IMG/VR virus record: IMGVR_UViG_3300043640_000178
Coordinates: 1-41,517 of that record
DNA from: a virus
Length of the DNA stretch: 41,517 nt
Direction: 5' to 3' (one strand)
In this document: positions 7,163-14,384 of the stretch, in pieces
How positions within the stretch are numbered: position 1 is the first letter of the stretch
Layout: each line of letters starts with the position of its first letter
Notes under the pieces: generated by a model
Told to the model about the DNA's origin: nothing
The model's database searches: none
What the model saw: the letters and a program-made list of their open reading frames with translations, nothing else
Program-made: the position numbers and the translations under genes

Positions 7163-8464
7163 TCACGCCGCCCCAAGGGTGTTGGTGGACTGCATGGCAG
7201 CGACAAGTTCGGCGACCAGCCGGCCGGCGTCGCGCTCTTTGCGGGCAACGTTTGCGGCGATCTGCGCCTCAAGCTCCGACACGATGACGTGAGCCCGTAC
7301 CACCCTGGACTGCCCGTAGCGGTAACAGCGCCGGATCGCCTGGTAGTAGGTCTCGTAGCTGTCGTTGATGCCGACGAATGCCATCCGTGCGCAGTGCTGC
7401 CAGTTCAGGCCGAACGCTGCGATGCTCGGCTTCACGATCAGCCGGCGGATCTTTCCATCGGCGAAGTCGAGGAATGCCTGGGCCTTCTGCTCCGGGCTCC
7501 AGCTGCCGGGCACGTTCACCGATCCGGGGATCAGCGCGGCCAGCCGGTCGGCCTCATCGTTCAGGCCACACCACAGCAGCCAGCACTCTTCGGGCTCCGC
7601 GGCGACCAGTTCGGCAGCGCGCTGGCACCGGGCGTCGAGGGTTTCCCGGCGCACCTTCGCCCGGCCACCCACGCCGCCAAGGTCGGTGGCGAAGAGTTGC
7701 CCCTCCGCCTCAAGCTCGACGGGCACAACCTCCGAGACGATGTCGAGGCCGGGCAGCCGGTACCCGTCGTCCGGGTATCCGATGTCGGACGGGCGCCGCA
7801 GGGCAACCGCCCACGTGGACATCCACCGGAACATCGGCGCGCGGGCGTGGCCCTTGAGTCGCCATCCCGCATCGTCGTGGACGAAGTAGGCGGCCAGCAT
7901 CTCCACCCGGGGCATGACACCCAGGAACTCGGCCTGGTTGGTGAGCTCCTCGGGGTCGTTGGGTGCGGGCGTCGCGGTGCACGCCAACCGGCGGGGAACG
8001 TCCGCGAACTGCGCGATCAGCTTCGCCCGGGTCTTGCCGTCGGACTGCTTGAGGATCGACGCCTCGTCCAACACCACCGCGCCGAAGAGGCTCGGGTCGA
8101 AATGCTGCACCATCTCGTAGTTGGTGACCCACACTCCCGGGCCGGTGATCTCGGCCCCGTCCCGGACGTACCGGGCGGTGGTGCCGATCGTCGCGGCTTC
8201 CCGCACGGTCTGGGCGCACACTGCCAGCGGAGCCACAACCAGGCTCGTCGAGGCGGACAGCCTGGCCCACTCCAACTGCTGGCGGGTCTTACCCAGCCCC
8301 GTGTCCGCCCAGATGGCTGCGCGGCCTACCCGGACGGCCCATGTGACGATCTCGGCCTGCCACGGATGCAAGCTCGGGTGGATGTCACCGCGGGCTACCT
8401 CGTGGCCAACCATCGCAGCGCGGCCGGCCTTGCGGGCCAGGAACTCGGCGTAGGAGGTGGTCAT
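7163..8464 (-). CDS. SNF2/DEAD-type phage helicase
   Basis: This protein has 433 residues. Superfamily 2 helicase motifs occur in order: Walker A ADTGLGKT (53-60), motif II DEAS (133-136), motif III CTATPAPND (162-170), and a motif VI-like QAIRRCYRYGQ near residue 385, as in SNF2-like enzymes. The length fits compact phage DEAD/SNF2 helicases. It probably acts in phage replication or recombination with the RecA-like ATPase and RusA-like protein. The ATG at 8464 overlaps the upstream stop (TGATG); a GTG one codon earlier is possible. Confidence 0.9.
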   Translation of the reverse strand: MTTSYAEFLARKAGRAAMVGHEVARGDIHPSLHPWQAEIVTWAVRVGRAAIWADTGLGKTRQQLEWARLSASTSLVVAPLAVCAQTVREAATIGTTARYVRDGAEITGPGVWVTNYEMVQHFDPSLFGAVVLDEASILKQSDGKTRAKLIAQFADVPRRLACTATPAPNDPEELTNQAEFLGVMPRVEMLAAYFVHDDAGWRLKGHARAPMFRWMSTWAVALRRPSDIGYPDDGYRLPGLDIVSEVVPVELEAEGQLFATDLGGVGGRAKVRRETLDARCQRAAELVAAEPEECWLLWCGLNDEADRLAALIPGSVNVPGSWSPEQKAQAFLDFADGKIRRLIVKPSIAAFGLNWQHCARMAFVGINDSYETYYQAIRRCYRYGQSRVVRAHVIVSELEAQIAANVARKERDAGRLVAELVAAMQSTNTLGAA

Positions 8465-8712
8465 CACGCCACCTGCCCCAGCCGGGCCAGCACTACCCGA
8501 ACGCCTACGCCTTCAAGGTCTTCGGCGTACGCACCGACCGGAACCCAGTCGTAACGCTCGACGACGGTGTACCCGTCTTCGGTGCGCCACGTGTCCGGCT
8601 CTCCGTCGGTCTCCCAAAGCTTCCCGTCAACAACGTCTTGCGCTTCGGCGAGCGTTGGCGTTGCCAACGCCGGGGAGCCGTCGCGGTGGATGAGGAACAC
8701 GTCACGCGACAT
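8464..8712 (-). CDS. Small hypothetical phage protein (82 aa)
   Basis: The ATG at 8712 has GGGAGG six bases upstream and overlaps the neighbour by eleven bases. The sequence is strand-rich (DVFLIHRDGSPALATPTLAEAQ... WRTEDGYTVVERYDWVPV) and looks like a small folded beta-rich protein. No family is recognised. Confidence 0.6.
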   Translation of the reverse strand: MSRDVFLIHRDGSPALATPTLAEAQDVVDGKLWETDGEPDTWRTEDGYTVVERYDWVPVGAYAEDLEGVGVRVVLARLGQVA

Positions 8713-9139
8713 CGGGAACCTCCCGGGCGGCATCCCGCAGCGAGGCGATCTCCCGGGCCTGCTGGGCGTTGGCTTCCCGCAACCCGTCGACCTCGGCCAG
8801 CGTTCGATGGTTCGCCCTGCGAAGTCGCTCGATCTCCGTCAACGTCGTCCCGAGGACGATCCGCAGGTCTGTGGTGTGGGTGGCGGTGCGCAGGATGCGG
8901 CAGATGACGTCCAGGTCGAGCGGTGGGCGTGGTCCTGGTGCTGCCTCACGCTCGGCGGCGGTGATCTGGCGCAGCAACTCCGCCGTCTCGCTTTCGCCGT
9001 GTTCCGGGCAGTCTTCGTCGGCGACCACCACCGTGACGCCGCTGCCGCAGTCACCGATCCGGCATGCATACGGGGTGTCAGAGTGCGCCGGTCCGACGTC
9101 GGCTACTCCGCCCGGCCAGTCGGTTTCGAAGTCGGTCAC
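8702..9139 (-). CDS. Zinc-finger plus coiled-coil hypothetical protein
   Basis: This protein has 145 residues. The N-terminal third has a C...C...CPEH pattern (CRIGDCGSG then DEDCPEHGE) that could bind one zinc. The C-terminal half is a heptad-like helix (LTEIERLRRANHRTLAEVDGLREANAQQAREI). The start overlaps the upstream stop as ATGA or GTGA. Such proteins often act as adaptors; no specific function can be given. Confidence 0.6.
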   Translation of the reverse strand: MTDFETDWPGGVADVGPAHSDTPYACRIGDCGSGVTVVVADEDCPEHGESETAELLRQITAAEREAAPGPRPPLDLDVICRILRTATHTTDLRIVLGTTLTEIERLRRANHRTLAEVDGLREANAQQAREIASLRDAAREVPDVA

Positions 9140-9702
9140 GGCTGTACCGCCTCTACCGGTACAGCCGGAGAGCCGGAAGCGTCAGCGGGTGACTCCTCAT
9201 CCGGACCGAACAGCGCGGCGATCTGCGCGGCTACCTCGGTCGTTGCGTAGTCGGCCAGCAACTCCTTGACCGGCCGTTCCACGGTGATGGACAACGCTTT
9301 CGGCTGGCCGCCTGCGCGGACCGCCATGCCCGGGATCGCCTCGCCGGTGCCATCGGGGTCCATGACGACGTCACCGACGCAAACGCCGTTCTGGATCAGG
9401 AACGTCTGGTACGCCGCTCGGACCTGCTCCACCACCTGGACCTGCTCCGGGTGCCGCTGCTTCGTCCAACCCAGCAACGCCTCGATGTCGGAGATGACCG
9501 GAGCCTCTTTGCTCAGCGGCAGGCACACCTTGCCGACGTCGCGGATCGTCCACGTAACGCCGTTGCCGTTCTCTTCCCACTCCTTGCGGGCGTCGGCTTC
9601 CACCTCGGCGCGCAGTTCCTTCGCGGCGTTGACGTAGGCGGCGGCGAACGCTTCCCGGCGGGCGATCTCCTGGACCTTCTCGGCCCGGCTCAAGCGGCTC
9701 AT
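9136..9702 (-). CDS. Hypothetical phage protein with charged N-terminal helix
   Basis: This 188-residue protein starts at the ATG overlapping the upstream stop (ATGA, 9699-9702). The first 55 residues form a charged helix (KVQEIARREAFAAAYVNAAKELRAEVEADARKE is split here by motif only). A globular middle has GDVVMDPDGTGEA, and the tail is Pro/Ala rich. It lies two genes downstream of the RecA-like ATPase. No family is recognised. Confidence 0.55.
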   Translation of the reverse strand: MSRLSRAEKVQEIARREAFAAAYVNAAKELRAEVEADARKEWEENGNGVTWTIRDVGKVCLPLSKEAPVISDIEALLGWTKQRHPEQVQVVEQVRAAYQTFLIQNGVCVGDVVMDPDGTGEAIPGMAVRAGGQPKALSITVERPVKELLADYATTEVAAQIAALFGPDEESPADASGSPAVPVEAVQP

Positions 9703-10016
9703 CGGACACCCACCACCCCGGCGTACGAGATGCCGTGAACAACCCACACAGCGCCGTCGAGGGTGGCCCGGTCGGAGTAGTTGTCTTCGTCGCCCTCGGG
9801 CGCCTGGACGATGTTCAGGTACCCCGCACCGCCGACGACCGGGGTGATGCGCCATACCCCGGTGTCGGTGAACTGGATCCGCAGGATCGTCCCGTCCGAG
9901 AACGCCAACAGGTCACCGTTGTGGCCGTCGGTGCGGGACATGTAGGTGAACTCGTCGGAGAGGTCCCCGTCGACTTCGATCAAGTCGTCGGATGCGCCGT
10001 AGATCAGGATGCTCAT
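9699..10016 (-). CDS. Small beta-rich hypothetical protein (105 aa)
   Basis: The start at 10016 overlaps the upstream stop as ATGA. The sequence alternates hydrophobic and polar residues (DGDLLAFSDGTILRIQF, GVWRITPVVGG) in a way that suggests a beta-sandwich or barrel. The N-terminus MSILIYGASDDLIEVDGDLS is typical of small single-domain phage proteins of unknown function. Confidence 0.6.
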   Translation of the reverse strand: MSILIYGASDDLIEVDGDLSDEFTYMSRTDGHNGDLLAFSDGTILRIQFTDTGVWRITPVVGGAGYLNIVQAPEGDEDNYSDRATLDGAVWVVHGISYAGVVGVR

Positions 10017-10405
10017 GCCGATACCTCCCGGCGGGTGATAGGGGTGGGTGACTCGTTGATCGGACCCGGGTCGTTGATCTCCTCGTACTCGTCGACCAGG
10101 TCTCGCATGTCGCGGTCGCGGATGTCTCCGTGGCGCCAGCGGGAAACGGCTTGGAGAAGGATCGAGTCGGCGTGACGCATGCACATGTAGTCGTCGGTGG
10201 TGTCGCAGGTGCACGGGTACTCGCTGGCCGACCGCTCCACGGTGTCCAGCACCGAAGCCACCACGTCCCGACCGAGTTCCTCGATCAGGTGCGGCTCGAC
10301 CGGCGTTTCGCGGTTGCCCCGGGTCCAGTCGGTGATGACCCGCAGGTGCTGCGCCACGATCGCTTCAGCTCGGACGCGTAGGGCCAACTCGTCAGCGGAG
10401 GTCAT
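10013..10405 (-). CDS. Hypothetical protein with Cys cluster (130 aa)
   Basis: The ATG at 10405 overlaps the ATPase stop as ATGA. It has a helical N-terminus, a central cysteine group (CTCDTTDDYMCMRH, about residues 64-77) that could hold a metal, and an acidic C-terminus. It is immediately downstream of the RecA-like ATPase and co-translated with it, so it may be a partner. No family is recognised. Confidence 0.55.
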   Translation of the reverse strand: MTSADELALRVRAEAIVAQHLRVITDWTRGNRETPVEPHLIEELGRDVVASVLDTVERSASEYPCTCDTTDDYMCMRHADSILLQAVSRWRHGDIRDRDMRDLVDEYEEINDPGPINESPTPITRREVSA

Positions 10406-11481
10406 TTCGCTGCCCCCACAAGCGCCGGAGTGGAGCCGTTGGTGGTCTGCGCGGGGCCGGTGGCGACCGGCGGGGCGACGGGCTCCATCTCCGCCTTGCG
10501 GCGGCCGACGAACGCCGTCAACCGGTTGCCCTCAACGCCGGTGATCTTCTCGGAGTCAACGGCAGGCTTGATCCGGTCGAATGCGGACTTCAGTTCGCCG
10601 AGCCCCTCCGCCGACTCAACGGCGAGGTCCAGCACCTTGAACATCTCCGTGGGCGGCGGCTCGTTGCCGGCAACCATCGGGACAACCTCACGGGCACCGC
10701 TGTCCGTCGGATCCCACCCGATCAGTTCGAAGATGAGCTTTTCCAGGGTGAAGCTGGGAAGCCCGCGCGCCCGGTCGATGCCGGGACGGATGCCGTTGGT
10801 CACCGACCGCATCTTGATCAGCGACGGGTTGCCGTCGCGTGTCAGTCGGATCCACACCGGAACGTCGAACGTCAGTTGCTTCTGCCCGTCGACCTTCCAC
10901 GTCTTCTTCTTCGTGGGCTTGCTGTTCTCGAACAGCGTCACCTCCTGCCCACGGGAGAGCAGGATCACGATGCCCTTGAACTTGAGGATCAGGGTCATGA
11001 ACTGCTTCCACCGGTCGGTGGCGTCGTTCCAGAAGTTCGCGCCGACAACGTATTCGGCGTTTGGGTTCGCGGCGAGCGCCTTCGAGTTGGTCTCCGTGGA
11101 CCGGGCGCGGTTGTCAGCCCACTCGGAGAGCATGTCCCAGATGGCGCCGACCTGATCAACGACCAGCACTGTCGGCGGCTCGCCAGCCTCACGGGCACGG
11201 GCAGCCTCATCACGGGCGTCCCGCAAGGCCATGAACAGGGTGTGCCAGTCCCACTCCGCCGTGGGCGCGTCGGGCTCCACCATCTCGTAGGAGGTGTCCG
11301 GGATCGCGCCGTACTGGTCGGCGGTGGATTCCCGGCCGAGTTCGATCCAGAGCATCCGGCCGACCTTCGGCGAGGTCGACAGTTCGGCGGTGATCCAGGA
11401 CTTGCCGGACCCTTCCTCGCCTTCGAGAAGGATCACCGGCGGCGGAACCTTGCCCGTGGGCTTACGGGTCTTGAGTGTCAT
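10402..11481 (-). CDS. RecA-like phage ATPase (Sak4-type nucleotide-binding protein)
   Basis: This protein has 359 residues. Walker A is GEEGSGKS (21-28) and Walker B is TVLVVDQV (104-111), with IVILLSRGQ as a likely sensor strand. This layout is that of phage RecA/Sak4-like ATPases, which support single-strand annealing and recombination. The region beyond about residue 260 is an extra helical C-terminus ending in a Pro/Ala tail. It overlaps the upstream antirepressor as ATGA. Recombination is the likely role; helicase loading is an alternative. Confidence 0.8.
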   Translation of the reverse strand: MTLKTRKPTGKVPPPVILLEGEEGSGKSWITAELSTSPKVGRMLWIELGRESTADQYGAIPDTSYEMVEPDAPTAEWDWHTLFMALRDARDEAARAREAGEPPTVLVVDQVGAIWDMLSEWADNRARSTETNSKALAANPNAEYVVGANFWNDATDRWKQFMTLILKFKGIVILLSRGQEVTLFENSKPTKKKTWKVDGQKQLTFDVPVWIRLTRDGNPSLIKMRSVTNGIRPGIDRARGLPSFTLEKLIFELIGWDPTDSGAREVVPMVAGNEPPPTEMFKVLDLAVESAEGLGELKSAFDRIKPAVDSEKITGVEGNRLTAFVGRRKAEMEPVAPPVATGPAQTTNGSTPALVGAAK

Positions 11482-12350
11482 GCGAACTTCCTTTCAACGC
11501 TGGTGATCGGCGCAAGCGAGCCGTGCTCAGCGATGCGCCGGGTTGCGCGGTCCCAGACGTAGCCGCAGCCCTTTTGGGTCAGGCGGGCCGACGTGCCGGA
11601 TTGGGTGCCGCGCGTGTTGGTTTCGAAGGTGGTGTGTTTGATCCGCAGCAGGTCGCGCTTCTGCGCGTCGGCGGTCGGCTGGCCGTTGCGGATCGTCTCG
11701 CCGAGGATCAGCAGCCCGATTTCAGCCATGAACTTGCGGACCTCGACTTGCAGGATCTTGACGCCGTGGACCTCTTTCGCCCACAGGGCAAGGTCATTGG
11801 CGAAGTCGCCGATAGCGGTTTGACCTTCAGCCGCGCGGTAGTGCTCGGCCTGAGCCGCTTTCGGCTCCAACTCGACGACCTTGGTTTCCGCGAGGGCTGC
11901 CCGCTCGACAGTGCTCGCCAACTCGCGCAAGGCATCGGCGTAGCTGCCCGGGAGCGCGAACTCCTGTCGCACCGGAGCGACCTCGGCTTCCCGAGCCTTG
12001 ACCGCGAAGTAGATCCGGGCACGGGCGACGGCCTCTTTGGTGTCGTCTCCGGCCATCGCAACGAGGTACGCACCGAAGCGGGTCATCCGGTAGTCGGTGA
12101 CGCTCCGGTTACCCCATCGACCTCCATCGCTGTGTTGGATGCCAAAGTGATGCGTGGCCTGCTCTTCGCCCTGCACGAGCGCGAGCGAAGCCTTTGCCTT
12201 CTCGATCACCGTCATGAACTCGTGCCGCCGGCCGTAGTCCATGAGCGGCATCAGGTCGCTGCCCGTCCAGTGCTCGCCACGCTCGTCGACCTTGCGGATC
12301 GAGTCGAACGGGCTGGCCGTGTCCATCGAGAGGATGTCGAGCTGGGTCAC
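11478..12350 (-). CDS. BRO-N/DinD-like antirepressor with KilA-C domain
   Basis: This protein has 290 residues. The N-terminal half (about 10-130) resembles BRO-N/DinD proteins: LMPLMDYGRRHEFMTVIEKAK, VTDYRMTRFGAYLVAMAGD, ARIYFAVKAREAE. The C-terminal half (about 165-280) is KilA-C like: VEVRKFMAEIGLLI, KRDLLRIKHTTFETNTRGT. Phage antirepressors of this build free early promoters by binding repressors. The start is GTG 12350 with GGAG six bases upstream. It is the first leftward gene after the divergent antitoxin, so it may have its own promoter in that gap. Confidence 0.85.
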   Translation of the reverse strand: MTQLDILSMDTASPFDSIRKVDERGEHWTGSDLMPLMDYGRRHEFMTVIEKAKASLALVQGEEQATHHFGIQHSDGGRWGNRSVTDYRMTRFGAYLVAMAGDDTKEAVARARIYFAVKAREAEVAPVRQEFALPGSYADALRELASTVERAALAETKVVELEPKAAQAEHYRAAEGQTAIGDFANDLALWAKEVHGVKILQVEVRKFMAEIGLLILGETIRNGQPTADAQKRDLLRIKHTTFETNTRGTQSGTSARLTQKGCGYVWDRATRRIAEHGSLAPITSVERKFA

Positions 12351-12431
12351 CCGTACTCCAAATCTAGTGGTTCTTATGTTCCGCTAGTTCTGACTGAATC
12401 TTACAGTTCTGGAGGTCGGTATGCTACCCGC
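12351..12431. promoter_or_regulatory. Divergent regulatory gap with direct repeats
   Basis: This 81-base gap separates the antirepressor (left) from the antitoxin (right). AGTTCTG recurs with a 20-base shift near 12386 and 12406, and a related GTTCT lies near 12371, which looks like a series of operator half sites. TATGCT at 12420-12425 is six bases before the antitoxin ATG and would give a leaderless transcript. No good -35 is visible, so activation or tight repression is plausible. Confidence 0.5.
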
Positions 12432-12671
12432 ATGTCTGGAGAACCGAAGGAATCTGGCGGAACTGGCGAAACGGTGGATGCCTGGACAGCCGAAGCGGCA
12501 CGCAAGCAGTGGGCCGAACTGCTCAGCAAGGTCCAATACGCCGGAGAGCGCATCCCGATCACCCGCAGCGGCAAGCGCGCGGCGATCGTCGTCCCGCCCG
12601 ACTGGCACGACCGCGCCGAAGCAGCCCTGGCCGCTCAAGACGCCGCAGCCAAACCGACAAAGCGCGCATAG
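12432..12671 (+). CDS. Phd/YefM-type antitoxin, orphan
   Basis: This protein has 79 residues. The core (about 19-60), TAEAARKQWAELLSKVQ...ERIPITRSGKRAAIVVPPDW, matches the Phd/YefM pattern ATEARKNL..LLDEV...PI.ITRxGK..AVLVS..DW. These proteins neutralise toxins such as RelE/YoeB and bind their own operators. The first 18 residues are polar and probably disordered. No toxin gene follows: the next gene is convergent and overlaps by 37 bases. The start has no ribosome site but a close -10, as in leaderless genes. It may protect lysogen or phage from a host toxin. Confidence 0.8.
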   Translation: MSGEPKESGGTGETVDAWTAEAARKQWAELLSKVQYAGERIPITRSGKRAAIVVPPDWHDRAEAALAAQDAAAKPTKRA

Positions 12672-12952
12672 ACCCGGGTGCCGTCACCGTGCTGGCGCGC
12701 CTCGGCCTCGAACGCGCCAGCCGGACCGAACCCGGCGCAGGCTCCCCGGCGCATCCGGTGCGCCACGACATAGCCGGTGTTGCCCGCCGCGCACTCGATC
12801 ACCAACGCCCACTCGCCCGGCCGCTCTCGCAACTCGGCAGCGATCGCCGGGTACTTCCAGCGCGGACCACGGTCCCGCTGCGGCGGCTCGCGGCGACCAT
12901 CGTCCGGCGGCTCTTCCCAACGGATCACCGCTGGCAGGGTTGGCGCGCTCAC
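12635..12952 (-). CDS. Hypothetical protein, paralogue of the 13852-14142 gene
   Basis: This protein has 105 residues, starting at GTG 12952, which overlaps the stop of the tiny upstream membrane gene (GTGA). The frame VIRWEEPP... IAAELRERPGEWALV ... DGTRVYARFVG aligns with VIKWIDPP... VAEELRGRPHQWGVI ... GVSRVYARYVG encoded 0.9 kb upstream. The two are therefore diverged duplicates. Its 3' end overlaps the antitoxin gene on the other strand. Function is unknown. Confidence 0.65.
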   Translation of the reverse strand: MSAPTLPAVIRWEEPPDDGRREPPQRDRGPRWKYPAIAAELRERPGEWALVIECAAGNTGYVVAHRMRRGACAGFGPAGAFEAEARQHGDGTRVYARFVGLAAAS

Positions 12953-13053
12953 GGCATCAGCCCCGGAAGTCCGGCGCAGTACCAGGTGATCAACCCGAGC
13001 AGCACGATGGCGACCAGCGATGCACGGAAGGTCCGGCGCTCTTCGTCGCTCAT
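12949..13053 (-). CDS. Single-span micro-membrane protein (34 aa)
   Basis: This frame exactly bridges its neighbours: its ATG at 13053 overlaps the upstream stop and its TGA overlaps the downstream GTG start. A charged start (MSDEERRTFR) is followed by one membrane helix (SLVAIVLLGLITWYCAG) and a short LPGLMP tail. It shares the layout and a CAG-x-PG end with the 42-residue protein at 13247-13375. Function is unknown; small membrane-active or regulatory peptides are a possibility. Confidence 0.55.
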   Translation of the reverse strand: MSDEERRTFRASLVAIVLLGLITWYCAGLPGLMP

Positions 13054-13250
13054 CACGCTGCCTGCCCGTCAAGGCCGAGCATGTCCAGCAGCAGCGCCCG
13101 GTGCTCGTCGCCCTGCCCGTGCCGGGCGACGACCACCCGGACGTTCTTCGCCGCCCTCCAGTTCCGAACCCGCAGCAACGCCTCTTCGTAGGCGTTTGCC
13201 GGCGGTCGGATGTGGAGGATGTCGGACGTGACGTCCTTGGCCGCGCTCAC
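13053..13250 (-). CDS. Small hypothetical protein (65 aa)
   Basis: It starts at GTG 13250, overlapping the stop of the 42-residue membrane gene (GTGA). It is a soluble mixed protein (ANAYEEALLRVRNWRAAKN VRVVVARHGQGDEH split by a helix then a strand). The same frame is open further upstream to 13565 through the hairpin region, which complicates the start, but the coupling supports 13250. No family is recognised. Confidence 0.5.
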   Translation of the reverse strand: MSAAKDVTSDILHIRPPANAYEEALLRVRNWRAAKNVRVVVARHGQGDEHRALLLDMLGLDGQAA

Positions 13251-13375
13251 CACCCCACCCCCGGACGTCCGGCGCACAGCCACGCAACCAACGCCAACGC
13301 AGCGATCCACGGGGCTAGGCGGACCAGGTCCCGGGCGATCTCGGCCCGGTTGCGGGTGCGGTCGTCGTCGTCCAT
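13247..13375 (-). CDS. Single-span micro-membrane protein (42 aa)
   Basis: The start at 13375 overlaps the upstream stop (TGATG) and its own stop overlaps the next GTG start. An acidic/basic head (MDDDDRTRNRAEIARDLVRL) precedes one membrane helix (APWIAALALVAWLCAG) and a RPGVGW tail. The layout parallels the 34- and 49-residue membrane proteins in the same operon. Function is unknown. Confidence 0.55.
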   Translation of the reverse strand: MDDDDRTRNRAEIARDLVRLAPWIAALALVAWLCAGRPGVGW

Positions 13376-13565
13376 CACGCCGCCTTCCGGGTGACCATCG
13401 GCGAGTACTTCTCAGCGGTGGCCCGGATCTGCGCTGCCGGGACGTGGAGGGATTCAGCAGCGTGCTGAATCCCTCCTTCTTGTCTGCGCAGTACCCGTAG
13501 CAGCGGACGTAGCCGCCGGTGTCGTCGACCAGGTCCAGGCGGTAGACGGTGACCGGCCGGCTCAT
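13375..13565 (-). CDS. Small protein apparently split by a frame change at a perfect hairpin
   Basis: Translation from ATG 13565 gives a plausible start (MSRPVTVYRLDLVDD... YGYCADKKEG). The plausible end (IQHAAESLHVPAAQIRATAE to KAA, stop at 13375) is in the -1 frame, and together they make 63 residues. The change of frame falls in a perfect 14-base inverted repeat (13446-13476). Without a shift the frame runs in-frame into the 65-residue gene downstream. A sequencing error at the hairpin, a true frameshift mutation or ribosomal slippage are all possible. No classical X-XXY-YYZ slippery site is visible. Confidence 0.45.
13446..13476. repeat. Perfect 14-base inverted repeat with 3-base loop
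   Basis: GGAGGGATTCAGCA (13446-13459), GCG, and TGCTGAATCCCTCC (13463-13476) are exact complements. The hairpin is inside coding sequence and at the point where the reading frame appears to change. It has no following T-run on either strand, so it is not an ordinary intrinsic terminator. Confidence 0.9.
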
Positions 13566-13855
13566 GACGACCGCTCCGACCGCTCAAGGCTCGCCGCGAT
13601 CCGCTCCAGCGCCGAGGCGATCCGGGCAAGGTCTGCGGCCCGGGCAAGGTCGGCCAGCGGAAGGGGCGCGGCTGGGCGCGGCTGGCCGTAGTGCTCCAGT
13701 GCCTCGGCGATGGCGGCCACGGTCTCTTCCCGTGGCGACGCCTTGCCGCCCTCGATCGCCTTCACGGTTCCCCGGCTAACCCCGGCGATCACCGCCAAGT
13801 CGCCTTGCGACATACCGCGCGCCAGCCGTGCCGTGCGCAACTCCAGCGGGCTCAT
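13562..13855 (-). CDS. XRE-family helix-turn-helix regulator
   Basis: This protein has 97 residues. The N-terminal 55 (LRTARLARGMSQGDLAVIAG VSRGTVKAIEGGK split across the turn) are a clear XRE/Cro-type helix-turn-helix, with the usual MSQ.dLA..aGVSrgtv..iE.G pattern. The C-terminus is an Ala/Leu helical tail (LARIASALERIAASLERSERSS) that could dimerise. It lies mid-operon with ATGA overlaps on both sides. It may tune early transcription as a secondary regulator. Confidence 0.85.
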   Translation of the reverse strand: MSPLELRTARLARGMSQGDLAVIAGVSRGTVKAIEGGKASPREETVAAIAEALEHYGQPRPAAPLPLADLARAADLARIASALERIAASLERSERSS

Positions 13856-14142
13856 GACGGCTGCCCCACATACCGGGCGTAGACCCGACTGACACCGTCC
13901 TGCTTACGGGACACCGCTTCGAAATCGCACGTCGGAATGAAGGACACGTACCGGCCGTGCATGATGGCGAAGGACAGCCCCTGCGCTTTCCCGGACTCGG
14001 CGAACTCGGCGATGACTCCCCACTGGTGCGGCCGGCCGCGCAACTCTTCCGCGACGTGGGACCAGTCATCGGCGCCTCGCGCCACGGCCGCATGGCCACC
14101 GCGCTGCAACGGCGGGTCTATCCACTTGATGACGCCGGTCAT
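13852..14142 (-). CDS. Hypothetical protein, paralogue of the 12635-12952 gene
   Basis: This protein has 96 residues, starting at ATG 14142, which overlaps the upstream stop. It shares the outline VIKWIDPP, a central helix, and a YARYVG C-terminus with the product of 12635-12952. The pattern suggests a compact alpha/beta domain. The pair brackets the micro-membrane genes and the XRE regulator. Function is unknown. Confidence 0.65.
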   Translation of the reverse strand: MTGVIKWIDPPLQRGGHAAVARGADDWSHVAEELRGRPHQWGVIAEFAESGKAQGLSFAIMHGRYVSFIPTCDFEAVSRKQDGVSRVYARYVGQPS

Positions 14143-14384
14143 GACGTCACGTCCGGCTGGCTACGTCCGACATCCGGCCAGTCGTGCAGCCGCGCCAACT
14201 CGACCATCGCGACCGCGGCCACGGTCACCGCCCGGTCAGGGTCCTCGGCGAAGAGGACGAGCAGCTGCCGTACTGCATCGAGCTCATGCACGATGGCCAG
14301 CGGTCGGATCTCGATGACCATCTGCTCCATCGTGGCGATCACACCGGCCAGCGGCGGATGCGAGCGAAGGTCCGAGAGGCTCAT
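14139..14384 (-). CDS. Small helical hypothetical protein (81 aa)
   Basis: The ATG at 14384 overlaps the upstream stop (ATGA). The sequence is mostly helical (LAGVIATMEQMVIEIRPLA, VRQLLVLFAEDPDRAVTVAA). No metal site or membrane helix is clear. No family is recognised. Confidence 0.6.
   Translation of the reverse strand: MSLSDLRSHPPLAGVIATMEQMVIEIRPLAIVHELDAVRQLLVLFAEDPDRAVTVAAVAMVELARLHDWPDVGRSQPDVTS

Noticed and set aside
13446-13476. Intrinsic terminator
   Set aside because: It lies inside coding sequence, and no T-run follows on either strand.
13440-13500. Classical -1 programmed frameshift site
   Set aside because: No X-XXY-YYZ slippery heptamer is found in the right phase before the hairpin. 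The observation is kept only as a possible frameshift or error.
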